From: Paenibacillus oleatilyticus
GTDB taxonomy: Bacteria; Bacillota; Bacilli; Paenibacillales; NBRC-103111
NCBI RefSeq assembly: GCF_018998565.1
Contig: NZ_JAHNZO010000027.1
Location: 1-64,000, forward strand
Direction: 5' to 3'
DNA length: 64,000 nt
The notes under the pieces are model-generated. The model was not told the origin of the DNA. It saw only the letters and a program-made list of their open reading frames with translations, and made no database searches. Positions 34,023 through 43,011 of the stretch are shown here, one piece after another; the stretch's first letter is position 1, and every line of letters begins with the position of its first letter. The position numbers and the translations under genes were made by a program.

Positions 34023-34327
34023 ACATCAGGCAATGACCAAAGACACGATTCCCTGCAAGGGCTGCACAGAGAGAGGAGTCCCGGCTGTAAGCTCCTCCAG
34101 CGACCGGCGCGGAATTACCCCTTTGCAGCCGTGACGCTGAACTTACGGTCTTAACCATGCGATCGCGAAATTAAGCGCACCGTCTCATCCCCGTTACCGG
34201 ATGGCCATGAGGTCCGGCATGATTCCTTACGTTCTGGCAGCAGCCATGACGCGAAGGACAGCCGGTCGAATTAGGGTGGAACCACGAGCTGAACGCACTC
34301 GTCCCTTGGGCGAGATGCGTTTTTTTG
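34023..34327 (+). ncRNA. T-box leader controlling thrS
   Basis: The T-box core AGGGTGGAACCACG is at 34273-34286. A terminator follows: ACGCACTCG (34293-34301) with CGAGATGCGT (34311-34320) and a T-run. Stem I shows AGAGAG then CGGCTGTAAG (34082-34091); CTGCAAGGG (34053-34061) pairs with CCCTTTGCAG (34119-34128). Just before the 3' strand stands GAATTACC; ACC (Thr) at 34117-34119 is my best specifier codon. Uncharged tRNA-Thr would pair here and block termination. T-box identity is firm; the specifier is a hand assignment. Confidence 0.9.
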
Positions 34328-34370
34328 CGTTCATATCATCCCATTTGACCAGAAACGGAGGACGAAAACC

Positions 34371-36287
34371 ATGAAGATTCAAGTGAAGCTGCCGGACGGC
34401 TCGGTCCGGGAATACGAAAGAGGAGCAACTATCGAGCAGGTGGCCGAATCCATCAGTCCCAGCTTGAAAAAACAAGCCGTAGCAGGCAAAATCGACGGAA
34501 AGGTCGTCGACCTGAACCGGCCCATCGAAGCGGACGCTTCGGTTGAAATTGTGACGCTCGACAGCAAAGAAGGCTTGGAGGTACACCGTCACAGCACGGC
34601 GCATCTGATGGCTCAGGCCATCAAACGCCTATACGGACAAAAAGCCGTGAAGCTGGGAATCGGTCCCGTCATCGAAGACGGATTTTATTACGACATCGAC
34701 ATCGAAAAGCCGCTATCCGTCGACGACCTCTCCTCGATTGAACAAGAGATGGAGCGGATCGTCCGGGAAAATGTGCCGATTACCCGGCGCGTCGTCAGCC
34801 GGGGCGAGGCCGTACAAATGTTCGAAGCTTTGGAGGACCCGCTCAAGCTGGAGCTCATCCGCGATTTGCCGGACGAAACGGTCCTTTCCCTCTACGAGCA
34901 GGGCGAGTTTGTCGATCTGTGCCGCGGACCTCATTTGCCGTCCACGGGCCGTATCAAAGCGTTCAAGCTGCTGAGCGTCGCCGGCGCCTATTGGCGAGGC
35001 GATTCCAACAACAAGATGCTGCAGCGCATCTACGGCACGGCTTTCCCGAAGAAGGCGGAGCTTGACGAGCACCTGCATCTGTTGGAAGAAGCCAAGAAGC
35101 GCGACCACCGCAAGCTCGGCAAAGAGCTCGGGCTGTTCATGTTCTCCGAGGAAGCGCCGGGGATGCCGTTCTTTTTGCCAAAAGGGATGACAATCCGTAC
35201 GGTGCTTGAAAACTTCTCCCGCGAGCAACAAGCGGCGAACGGTTACGATGAGGTCCGCACGCCGTTCATGATGAACCAGCGACTGTGGGAGGAATCCGGA
35301 CACTGGGATCATTACCGGGAGAACATGTATTTTACCGAGGTGGACGAGACGAAGTTCGCGCTCAAGCCGATGAACTGCCCAGGCCACATGCTTATTTATA
35401 AAAACGAGCTGCATTCTTACCGGGAGCTGCCGATCCGGCTTTGCGAATTCGGCCAGGTGCACCGGCACGAGTTTTCCGGCGCTCTGAACGGGATGATGCG
35501 TGTGCGCACCTTCTGCCAGGACGACGCGCATCTGTTTGTCCGCCCCGACCAGATTGAAGAAGAAATCGGCCATGCCATCGACCTGATTGGCGAGATGTAC
35601 AAGGTGTTCGGCTTCCAGTACAAGATCGAGCTGTCCACACGGCCCGAGGATTCGATGGGCTCCGCCGAGCTGTGGGAGCAGGCGGAAACGGCGCTGCGCA
35701 GCGTGCTGGAACGCCGGGGCATCGCCTACAGCCTCAACGAAGGGGACGGAGCCTTCTACGGGCCGAAAATCGATTTTCACATTTTGGACGCGCTCAAACG
35801 AAGCTGGCAGTGCGGGACGATTCAGCTCGATTTTCAAATGCCGGAAAAATTCGACCTGTCCTACATCGGCGAAGACAATCAAAAGCACCGTCCGGTCGTC
35901 ATTCACCGTGCGATTTACGGCTCAATCGACCGGTTCATCGGGATTTTGACGGAGCATTACAGCGGGGCGTTCCCGCTCTGGCTGTCGCCGGTGCAGGTCA
36001 AGCTTCTGCCCGTCTCGGACATTTACAATTCGTACGCTATGGAAGTCAAAAAGGCGCTTGCCGCAGCGGGCATCCGGGTGGAAGCCGATCTGCGCAGCGA
36101 GAAGCTCGGCTACAAAATCCGCGAAGCGCAGCTTGAAAAGGTACCGTATATGCTGGTCCTCGGCGAGAACGAGCAAAGCTCCGGCACCGCTGCCGTCCGC
36201 AAACGGGGCGAAGGCGATATGGGCCCGATGCAAGTGCAAGAGCTTGTAGAACGGCTGCGCCGGGAAATTCAGGCGAAGCAAGCTTAA
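34371..36287 (+). CDS. thrS: Threonyl-tRNA synthetase
   Basis: 638 aa, full length. N-terminal TGS domain (IQVKLPDGSVREYERGATIEQVAESIS), editing domain with HSTAHLMAQAIKRLY, class II catalytic core: motif 1 near GMTIRTVLENFSREQQ, Zn-binding Cys in KPMNCPGHMLIY, motif 2 RLCEFGQVHRHEFSGALNG, motif 3 region GSIDRFIGILTEHYSG, then the anticodon-binding domain VKLLPVSDIYNSYA. Start 44 bp after the T-box terminator. Confidence 0.97.
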   Translation: MKIQVKLPDGSVREYERGATIEQVAESISPSLKKQAVAGKIDGKVVDLNRPIEADASVEIVTLDSKEGLEVHRHSTAHLMAQAIKRLYGQKAVKLGIGPVIEDGFYYDIDIEKPLSVDDLSSIEQEMERIVRENVPITRRVVSRGEAVQMFEALEDPLKLELIRDLPDETVLSLYEQGEFVDLCRGPHLPSTGRIKAFKLLSVAGAYWRGDSNNKMLQRIYGTAFPKKAELDEHLHLLEEAKKRDHRKLGKELGLFMFSEEAPGMPFFLPKGMTIRTVLENFSREQQAANGYDEVRTPFMMNQRLWEESGHWDHYRENMYFTEVDETKFALKPMNCPGHMLIYKNELHSYRELPIRLCEFGQVHRHEFSGALNGMMRVRTFCQDDAHLFVRPDQIEEEIGHAIDLIGEMYKVFGFQYKIELSTRPEDSMGSAELWEQAETALRSVLERRGIAYSLNEGDGAFYGPKIDFHILDALKRSWQCGTIQLDFQMPEKFDLSYIGEDNQKHRPVVIHRAIYGSIDRFIGILTEHYSGAFPLWLSPVQVKLLPVSDIYNSYAMEVKKALAAAGIRVEADLRSEKLGYKIREAQLEKVPYMLVLGENEQSSGTAAVRKRGEGDMGPMQVQELVERLRREIQAKQA

Positions 36288-36293
36288 AATGAT

Positions 36294-36334
36294 AAAAAAA
36301 GCATGCTACCCGTATAGGGCGAGCATGCTTTTTT
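36294..36334. terminator. Bidirectional terminator between thrS and nadE
   Basis: GCATGCT (36301-36307) pairs with AGCATGC (36322-36328), with seven A before and six T after, so it works on both strands. Confidence 0.9.
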
Positions 36335-36354
36335 CGTTATGGGTGAAGCACTGG

Positions 36355-37164
36355 CTAAATGCCGGGAATCGGCACCCGTTTGTGCTCCGTCTTCAAATAT
36401 TGCTTTTCCAGCTTCTCCTGCGCTTCGGGCGAAATCGTCTTGCCTTCCAAGTAATTGCTGTTGTCGTCGTAAGTGATGCCGAGCTCGTTCTCGTCCGTCT
36501 GCCCTTCCCACAGGCCGGCGGTAGGCGCTTTATCCAGCACGCTAGCCGGTACGCCCAACTCGCGGGCAAGCTGCCGCACCTGACGCTTGTTCAGACTGCT
36601 CATCGGAGTGATATCGACGGCGCCGTCGCCATACTTGGTGAAAAAGCCCGTAATCGCCTCCGACGCGTGATCCGTGCCGACCACGAGCAAATTCAGCTCG
36701 AACGCAAGCGCGTACTGCACGACCATCCGCGTTCTGGCTTTGACATTCCCTTTGCCGCCACGGCTCAAGTGCTTGTGCACGCCGATCGATTTCAACCCGT
36801 ACTCGGCTTCGAGCGCGATCTCGTTGACCGCTTCCTCGATGTTCGTCTCGATGCGATATTTCAAATCGAACGCTTCCGCCGTCGCGTAGCTGTCGGAGAT
36901 GTCCGCCTGCTCCCCGTACGGCTGAAACACGCCGACCGTTTTGTATTCGCGTCCTTTCTCGGCCGTCAACTCATCCGTAGCCCGCTTGCACAACCCTGCC
37001 GCCACGGCGCTGTCGATCCCGCCGCTGATGGCGATCAGGAGCCCGTCGACGCCTGCTTTAAGCACGTATTCTTTTAAAAAATCGACCCGTTTGCGAATCT
37101 CTTCATTGACATCGATCACCGGCTTGACGCCAAGCTTTGCAATAATGTCCTGTTGCAGACTCAT
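36355..37164 (-). CDS. nadE: NAD+ synthetase, ammonia-dependent
   Basis: 269 aa. It amidates deamido-NAD+ with ammonia and ATP. PP-loop IAISGGIDSAVAAGLCKR; VVGTDHASEAITGFFTKYGDGAVDITPMS; LGVPASVLDKAPTAGLWEGQTDENELG. No glutaminase domain, so free ammonia is the donor, as in Bacillus NadE. ATG chosen four codons inside the longest frame because GGAGA-type sequence precedes it. Confidence 0.95.
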   Translation of the reverse strand: MSLQQDIIAKLGVKPVIDVNEEIRKRVDFLKEYVLKAGVDGLLIAISGGIDSAVAAGLCKRATDELTAEKGREYKTVGVFQPYGEQADISDSYATAEAFDLKYRIETNIEEAVNEIALEAEYGLKSIGVHKHLSRGGKGNVKARTRMVVQYALAFELNLLVVGTDHASEAITGFFTKYGDGAVDITPMSSLNKRQVRQLARELGVPASVLDKAPTAGLWEGQTDENELGITYDDNSNYLEGKTISPEAQEKLEKQYLKTEHKRVPIPGI

Positions 37165-37273
37165 CGTTCTCCACACCTCTCCACGCGAGTAATCGCGACT
37201 TGCGGAAGCCGGACAGCCGCTCCGGTCTTACCGCTTGTCAATTTTGTTTACATTATAGCACGATCCGGAAATT

Positions 37274-37312
37274 ACAAAAACTCCCGCCTGACGCTTAGAG
37301 CGCCGGCAGGAG
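37274..37312 (-). terminator. Terminator of the bacilliredoxin gene
   Basis: CTCCCGCC (37281-37288) pairs with GGCAGGAG (37305-37312), with TTTTTG following on the minus strand. Confidence 0.75.
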
Positions 37313-37332
37313 CCGATAGAAGGATTAACCTC

Positions 37333-37767
37333 TTATTTGCAATAGGTTTCGAAAGCGCCGATCAGATCGTTGGCGATCATTTCGGCGGAACGGTCTTCTA
37401 CTTGGTGGCGTTGGATGAAATGCACTAATTGGCCGTCTTTCATCAGCGCGATCGATGGCGAGGACGGCGGATACGGCGCAAAATATTCGCGCGCCTTTGC
37501 CGTTGCTTCCTTATCTTGACCAGCAAACACCGTGTAAAGGTGATCCGGCTTCACTTCGTGCTGCAGCGCTTTGGCCACGCCAGGACGGCATTGGCCGGCG
37601 GCACAGCCGCACACGGAATTGACCACGATCAGAGCGGTCCCTTTCATATTGTCGAGCGCCTCGGATACTTCCTCCGGTGTACGAAGCTCGGTTACCCCGA
37701 TACGCGTCAGCTCGTCTCTCATCGGCTGCACCATATCTCTCATGTATGCTTCAAATGACATGGACAT
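37333..37767 (-). CDS. Bacilliredoxin (BrxA/BrxB, YphP/YqiW family)
   Basis: 144 aa thioredoxin-fold protein that removes bacillithiol from oxidised proteins. Active-site CGC in NSVCGCAAGQCRPGV; FAPYPPSSPSIALMKDG; C-terminal ETYCK. N-terminal FEAYMRDMVQPMRDELTRIG is typical. It implies that the organism makes bacillithiol. AAAGGAGTG precedes the ATG. Confidence 0.93.
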   Translation of the reverse strand: MSMSFEAYMRDMVQPMRDELTRIGVTELRTPEEVSEALDNMKGTALIVVNSVCGCAAGQCRPGVAKALQHEVKPDHLYTVFAGQDKEATAKAREYFAPYPPSSPSIALMKDGQLVHFIQRHQVEDRSAEMIANDLIGAFETYCK

Positions 37768-37925
37768 GTTAAGCTTTCACTCCTTTGATCGAACATAAAG
37801 GTATATAAAGTTTCCTATGTCCATTATACAACGGTACGGGGCGAAAGCAAGGCATTCCAGCCAACTTCTCTATGCAGCACGCTCCGGCTTGCACTGAAAC
37901 CGCAGCCGGAGCACACTGTTCGCCG

Positions 37926-38354
37926 CTATTTTTTATCGGCATCCTTCTCGTCAGGCTCGCCGCTCGGATACGATTTATAGGCCACATCTTTGTCCGAGTG
38001 CATGAATGGGTAGCCCTGCGGCACGATCCCCTGCTCGAAGAGCTCGCGGTTTTCCGTCGTTTGAAAACCTACGTCTTTATACGGATGCACCCATTGGTCC
38101 CCGGACATGATGGCCGGATCAGTCTCATCGCTCCATTGTTCAAGCGGGGATTGGTCCGATTGGTAGATGTGATCTCCGATCAGCACGCCGTATTCGTTCA
38201 CGAACGCCTCGCGCGGCCCCCGTTTTTGATGATATTCCTGCCTAAAATTAATTTCAAAAGGATCAAGCTCCGGATCGTTCTTGGCGTTATACGAAATGCC
38301 GGTATCGACCTGCTCGTACGATGCGTTTTTATCCCGATTTTCCTTATCGTTCAT
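37926..38354 (-). CDS. DUF3905 family protein
   Basis: 142 aa hydrophilic protein: NAKNDPELDPFEINFRQEY, GPREAFVNEYGVLIGDHIYQ, QWVHPYKDVGFQTT, PFMHSDKDVAY and a highly charged Lys/Asp tail. It resembles the DUF3905 family of spore-forming Bacillales, some members of which are made in the mother cell or spore; function unknown. RBS AGAGGAG. The next small gene upstream has the same direction. Confidence 0.72.
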   Translation of the reverse strand: MNDKENRDKNASYEQVDTGISYNAKNDPELDPFEINFRQEYHQKRGPREAFVNEYGVLIGDHIYQSDQSPLEQWSDETDPAIMSGDQWVHPYKDVGFQTTENRELFEQGIVPQGYPFMHSDKDVAYKSYPSGEPDEKDADKK

Positions 38355-38379
38355 GAGCTGTGCCTCTCCTCTGCCCCGT

Positions 38380-38514
38380 TTAGGTGGACGGACGGTTCGG
38401 ACCGTTCAGTTTTTTATTCGTTTCGGCTGCATCGCTATCGGCTCCAGCCTGATTGGCGTTTGCCTGCCGCTGTTGCTCCTTGGAATCACCAGATCCCGAT
38501 TGCTGTTGTGCCAT
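38380..38514 (-). CDS. Small hydrophilic protein, 44 aa (spore-protein-like tail)
   Basis: MAQQQSGSGDSKEQQRQANA followed by NQAGADSDAAETNKKLNGPNRPST. Very polar, with no Trp, Cys or aromatic residues. The ending LNGPNRPST resembles tails of several small spore-associated proteins of Bacillales, from memory. AAGGGAG lies 13 bases upstream, rather far. Sits 25 bp before the DUF3905 gene, so probably the same transcript. Short, so not certain. Confidence 0.55.
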   Translation of the reverse strand: MAQQQSGSGDSKEQQRQANANQAGADSDAAETNKKLNGPNRPST

Positions 38515-38572
38515 CGCGCAGATTCATCTCCCTTCATGATGATGTTAGTATGCGAAGGCTTTGCCAAAATAA

Positions 38573-39466
38573 TTAGCCGGGCGGATGCAAAAATTGAAAA
38601 ACAAAAGAGGATTTCGATAATGTCTCGAACTTGTATTCTTGCTTCTTCAACCAATCGATCGCATCCGGGAGCGCCTCCACCGTGGTCGTCTTATGGTCAT
38701 CGTCATGCATGAGCACGATGATTTGATTTTTCCCGCGGCTGTTCGACCGTACGGATGCCAATATATCCTGTTTAGGCAATGTAACTGCGGCTGCATCTGT
38801 CGAACTGACGTTCCAATCGAAGTATTGGTATCCAATATTAGTCATTTCCCGGGCAATTTTCGCCATGATATGACGTCCGCCCGCTTTGCGGCTCAAATGA
38901 TTGTCGGAACCTCCCGGAAAACGAAAAATATCCGGCCTGACTCCAACTGTTCGAGCCAGCAAATCGTTTAATTTTTCCGTATCCTTGCGGTATGCCGCGA
39001 TCGAGGAATAAATGTAGCCATAATTGTGCGAATATGTATGATTTCCAAGACTGTGCCCTTCATTCACAATGAGCTTATAGTACGATTTAAGCTCCGGAGA
39101 CGATTTTCCCGTAACGAAAAAAGTTGCCTTAACGCCTTTTTCCCTTAAAATGCGTAAGATATGTCTGGTTTGGCGGGAGGGTCCGTCGTCGAAGGTGAGG
39201 TAGGCTTTTTTCTTCCTGCTTCCCCGTTCGGTAGATGGCGGGTCCGTCCCGAGGATAGCATAGGGCTTTGCCGCATACTCGGCGATCATCTGGAAGCCGG
39301 ACAGCACCCGCTCCTCCTCATCGTACGAAGACTTACCGGCAATATGCTTTTGCCCAGCACTCGTACGGAGTTCTCCCTTCTCAGGACTGCATCCGGTCAA
39401 AACACACAAAGTAAACCATGCCAAACAGCAAAAAATAGAAATGCCTTTTCGGTCTTTTAGGCTCAT
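38573..39466 (-). CDS. Polysaccharide deacetylase lipoprotein
   Basis: About 297 aa. Lipobox LCVLTGC anchors it outside the membrane. NodB domain: AYLTFDDGPS (catalytic and metal Asp), LGNHTYSHNYGY (two metal His), FRFPGGSDNH, YFDWNVSS and IIVLMHDDDHKT. All metal ligands are present. Such enzymes deacetylate peptidoglycan or other wall glycans; PdaA-type proteins act in spore cortex. Start set at the ATG with GGGGGG about nine bases upstream. Confidence 0.9.
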   Translation of the reverse strand: MSLKDRKGISIFCCLAWFTLCVLTGCSPEKGELRTSAGQKHIAGKSSYDEEERVLSGFQMIAEYAAKPYAILGTDPPSTERGSRKKKAYLTFDDGPSRQTRHILRILREKGVKATFFVTGKSSPELKSYYKLIVNEGHSLGNHTYSHNYGYIYSSIAAYRKDTEKLNDLLARTVGVRPDIFRFPGGSDNHLSRKAGGRHIMAKIAREMTNIGYQYFDWNVSSTDAAAVTLPKQDILASVRSNSRGKNQIIVLMHDDDHKTTTVEALPDAIDWLKKQEYKFETLSKSSFVFQFLHPPG

Positions 39467-39593
39467 GAACATCATCCCCCCATCGCAGGTTACCGCTTTC
39501 TAAGCTAGTATGACTCTTCCGGCTCGGGAGGAATGTGTGTTATTATGTGGAACAATTGAAGGGATTGGGTGGGTTGACTTGTACACAGGAGGG

Positions 39594-40622
39594 TTATAAC
39601 GGAGCGCGCACCGCGAGAACTAAACAGACGGAGGCCTGATTCCAGCTCACGGCTTCCGCACGAAATCCATGGGTCTGAAACCAGGCGATCAACCGCTGTG
39701 ATTCGGCATAATGTTCTTCGCCAGGAGCCGTTCCGCTTGCCGCATATAGGTCATCCGGAGCATCCATCCAATCGACGATGGCGATGCGCCCCTTCGCTTT
39801 CAATACCCGGGCCATCTCTGCCAGGGCGAGCGGCTGCTGCGCTTCCGTCAAATGATGGAAAGCGAAGCTGGTCACGACGAAATCGAATTGTCCGTCAAAC
39901 GACGGAACGGACAGCAAATTGCCGATTCTCGTCTCCAGAGCCGGCAATTGCATGCGGCAGCGCCGCAGCATTTCGGCCGATTGGTCGATACCGACCATGC
40001 GCACGCCGCTTGTGAGCAGGCGGGAAGCAAATCCGCCGGTGCCCGTTCCGATATCGAGTCCCCATTCGCCGGGCTGCGGAGCGACCCGCTCTGCGGCCTG
40101 GGCCAGTATGCGCGAGTAAGCGGGCTCCGTCGGCACATGCGGCGCCAGTCCGGCGCTGCCGTTAAGCTCCCATTGTTCCGACAGCGCGTCGAAGTTCCAG
40201 AGATCGGCCCATGAATCGCGAATCGCTTTGCTTGCCTTGGCCCGTTCCGCCAGCGCATGCCAACGGTGCCGAAGCGATTCCGGCTCATCCTCTGTCCGCT
40301 CGATCATGCCGTCAAGCAGGGCAAGCGTCTCCCGAAGCTCCAGCCACTGCCCGTAAAGAGCCGAGCGCTGCAGCTCCAAATAGCGCCGGACCTCGTCCGT
40401 TTCGGCCCGGTCCGTCCGCTCCAGCACGGTCCGAATATCGTCTACGGCAATGCCGGCCTCCCGCAGCGCCAGAATCGTCTGCAGCCGCCAAGCGTCTTCC
40501 TCCGTAAACCGGCGATAGCCGTTGTCCGGATGTTTGGCTGGCGACAGGAGGCCCTTTTCTTCATAAAATCGGATCGCCCGGGTCGAGACGTTCAGCCGCC
40601 GGGCCAGCTCTTGAATTTTCAT
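39594..40622 (-). CDS. MerR-type regulator fused to a SAM methyltransferase
   Basis: 342 aa. N-terminal MerR HTH: KIQELARRLNVSTRAIRFYEEKGLL and NGYRRFTEEDAWRLQTI, with the usual coiled coil to about residue 115. From about 165 a class I methyltransferase: WGLDIGTGTGGFASRLL (SAM loop), MVGIDQSAEML, FDFVVTSFAFHHL and KGRIAIVDWMDAPDD. Seems to be a one-protein sensor/enzyme; MerR-methyltransferase fusions exist in Bacillales but their substrate is unknown. AAAGGAGA lies 11 bases before the ATG. Follows the KdpD-like gene by 26 bp. Confidence 0.87.
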   Translation of the reverse strand: MKIQELARRLNVSTRAIRFYEEKGLLSPAKHPDNGYRRFTEEDAWRLQTILALREAGIAVDDIRTVLERTDRAETDEVRRYLELQRSALYGQWLELRETLALLDGMIERTEDEPESLRHRWHALAERAKASKAIRDSWADLWNFDALSEQWELNGSAGLAPHVPTEPAYSRILAQAAERVAPQPGEWGLDIGTGTGGFASRLLTSGVRMVGIDQSAEMLRRCRMQLPALETRIGNLLSVPSFDGQFDFVVTSFAFHHLTEAQQPLALAEMARVLKAKGRIAIVDWMDAPDDLYAASGTAPGEEHYAESQRLIAWFQTHGFRAEAVSWNQASVCLVLAVRAPL

Positions 40623-40648
40623 CCTGTTAACGTCTCCTTTCCCGTAGA

Positions 40649-42982
40649 TCAGCCCGATTGGGTCTCTGCATCCGCTACGACAAGCACGTCGATATGCCGG
40701 GAGCGGCGAAGCAGCTTTTTCACGACCGAGCCCTGTATCGTTTCCTTCCAGGAAGGCTTGCTGGATTGGCCGATAACGAGCTGCGTCGCCTGACAAGCAT
40801 CGGCCTTGGCAGCCAACACTTCCGGCAGACGCCGCCGATTGTCCGCGCGGTGCACCTCGAAGATGCCACCAAGCCGCTCCGTCAGCTTGCGGAGCTGCTC
40901 CAGCCTGGCGCCCAGTTCGTTGCTATGCGTCCCGCTGCCAAGCTGAACGTAGGCCACATGCCATACGGCTTTCAGCCGATGAGCGATCCGAAAACCGCGT
41001 CGGATCAACCGCTCAGCCTCCGGTGTAACGTCCACGCACACAAAGATCGATTCCTGCCTGCGCCACGGACCGCGAAGCGAGCTTTTGCGCTCGTACGATT
41101 CCAGCCGTTCGTCCACGTCATCGGCAATTTCACGCAGAGCCAGCTCCCGCAGCGCTATCAAATTCACAGTACGAAAAAAATGACCAAGCGCTTGATCCAC
41201 CTTGTCGAGCGCGTAAATGCGCCCCTCTCTCATACGCTGCTGGAGTGTCTGCGGCGCGACGTCGATCAGTTGAACTTCGTCCGCCAGGCGTAAAATATGG
41301 TCCGGCACCGTCTCCCGGACACGGACACCGGTGAGCTTCTCCACCGCGTCGTTCAAGCTTTCCAGATGCTGGACGTTCACCGTCGAGATGACCGAAATGC
41401 CTGCTGACAGCAGCTCCAGCACATCTTCGTAGCGCTTCTTGTTCCTGCTGCCCGGCACGTTCGTATGCGCCAGCTCGTCGACTAGCACGACCTCGGGCTT
41501 GCGCCGGATGATCTCGTCCGTATCCATGTCCTCCAGCTTCGTGCCGCGGTAATCGATCACCTGCCGCGGGATCGTCTGAAGCTCGCCAATCTGCGCCTGG
41601 GTTTCCTTGCGGCCGTGCGTTTCCAGCAGTCCAATCTGCACGCCGATCCCCTTCTTCAGCAGATCGTTGCCTTCCCGCAGCATCGTATACGTCTTGCCGA
41701 CGCCCGGAGCCGCGCCGATATACACCTTGAACCGCCCTTTGCGAAGCTGCGCGATCTCCCGTTCGACCTCATCCGAGCTGAGCCGGCGGTATAGATCGGA
41801 CGCTTTCTGCCGCTTGGTCTGCTTGGTCGGCAGAATACGCTCGCCCTCATGCGCCGCCCGGTCCGCCACGACAAAAATATCGATATTGCGCGTCCGCTTC
41901 AGCATGTCGTGCACGATCGACCCTTGCCACAGCTCCTGCCATAACGTCTGCTTGGAATGCCCGAGGACGATGCGCGTTACACTATGCGCCAGCGCATAGT
42001 TCACCAGCACGCCGGGCAAGGAACGCCGCCCGCACAGCGGCAGCTCTTCGAACACTCCGCCGACTTTCTCCGCCAGCTTCACCATCGACCGCTTGAACGC
42101 CGCCTCTTCTTTGGATAAGTCCTTCTTCCGATCAACAAAAGCAACGACAAGCAGGTCGCCGTTCAGCCGCTTGGCAATTTGCTGGCCCCGCCTTACATAG
42201 ATCGAGCCGTTCCAATGATATTGAGCGGATACGAGAATACGTTCGGCCGCGCCTGACGGTCCGATTAGCCCAAGCTCTTCGCGGTGCTTCTCCAGCGAAT
42301 CGTTGACGCCTTCCGCCACGAGCCGCAGCGCCAGCTCCCGGAGCACTGCGAGATTGCCCCGCTTGAATACGCCCGCGCCCTTCTGCGCTTTCACGCTGCC
42401 TTCCTCGACGCGGCCTAAAATCATCTCCGGCGTCGCATCGATCAGCACAACTTCGTCGGCCAGCTCCAGCGTATCGGACGGTACCGTCTCCCGCACCTCA
42501 ATGCCGGTCAGCTTCTGGGCCAGCTCCGTTGCGCCCTCCAGCTCGTACACGTTGATCGTTGTAATGACGCTGATGCCCTTGCTGAGCAGGTACCGAATAT
42601 CCTCAAGCCGTTTCGGATAAAGAGCCCCTTCGCGGTTGCGGTGCGCCAAGCCGTCCACCAGCACGACCTCGGGATTGCGCTCGGTGAGCGCTTCCAGATT
42701 CAAATCCTTCTTATCTACACCGTCTTTCTGCCAGTGGATGCTGGACACCCGCTCCAAATCGCCGATCTGCCGCACCGTTTCCGGCCGCTGCATCGTGGAA
42801 ACGGCACAGATGACAACGTCGATCCCCTGTTCCTTCAGCAGCTGTCCTTCCCGGAGCATGTGATACGTCTTCCCCGACCCGCTCACAGCCCCGATATACA
42901 CTTTAAGTCGCCCTTGATGAAGCTTGGAAATGGACCGCAAAATTTCTTCCGGCGTTTTTCGCTTGAACGTTTCCGTCCCCAT
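40649..42982 (-). CDS. Duplicated KdpD N-terminal sensor protein, no kinase domain
   Basis: 777 aa made of two KdpD-N modules. Module 1: Walker A GAVSGSGKT (31-39), VVLVDGLAHRNREG, USP-like domain about 247-373 with GHSKQTLW. Module 2: Walker A GAAPGVGKT (423-431), VDELAHTNVPGSRNKKRYED, USP-like domain 645-770 with GQSSKPSW. Module 2 keeps the canonical KdpD text; module 1 has drifted. There is no HisKA or ATPase domain and no kdpE nearby. Single KdpD-N proteins with kdpFABC are known (Alicyclobacillus); a fused pair is unusual. Start chosen to avoid overlap with the DUF445 gene; last member of the kdp operon proper. Confidence 0.9.
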   Translation of the reverse strand: MGTETFKRKTPEEILRSISKLHQGRLKVYIGAVSGSGKTYHMLREGQLLKEQGIDVVICAVSTMQRPETVRQIGDLERVSSIHWQKDGVDKKDLNLEALTERNPEVVLVDGLAHRNREGALYPKRLEDIRYLLSKGISVITTINVYELEGATELAQKLTGIEVRETVPSDTLELADEVVLIDATPEMILGRVEEGSVKAQKGAGVFKRGNLAVLRELALRLVAEGVNDSLEKHREELGLIGPSGAAERILVSAQYHWNGSIYVRRGQQIAKRLNGDLLVVAFVDRKKDLSKEEAAFKRSMVKLAEKVGGVFEELPLCGRRSLPGVLVNYALAHSVTRIVLGHSKQTLWQELWQGSIVHDMLKRTRNIDIFVVADRAAHEGERILPTKQTKRQKASDLYRRLSSDEVEREIAQLRKGRFKVYIGAAPGVGKTYTMLREGNDLLKKGIGVQIGLLETHGRKETQAQIGELQTIPRQVIDYRGTKLEDMDTDEIIRRKPEVVLVDELAHTNVPGSRNKKRYEDVLELLSAGISVISTVNVQHLESLNDAVEKLTGVRVRETVPDHILRLADEVQLIDVAPQTLQQRMREGRIYALDKVDQALGHFFRTVNLIALRELALREIADDVDERLESYERKSSLRGPWRRQESIFVCVDVTPEAERLIRRGFRIAHRLKAVWHVAYVQLGSGTHSNELGARLEQLRKLTERLGGIFEVHRADNRRRLPEVLAAKADACQATQLVIGQSSKPSWKETIQGSVVKKLLRRSRHIDVLVVADAETQSG

Positions 42983-43011
42983 CCTGAGTTCGCCTCTCTT
43001 CTCCCACGGCG

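Noticed and set aside
41000..43000. Two similar halves of the KdpD-like gene as an assembly duplication
   Set aside because: The halves differ in most positions at DNA and protein level, so this is an ancient duplication.
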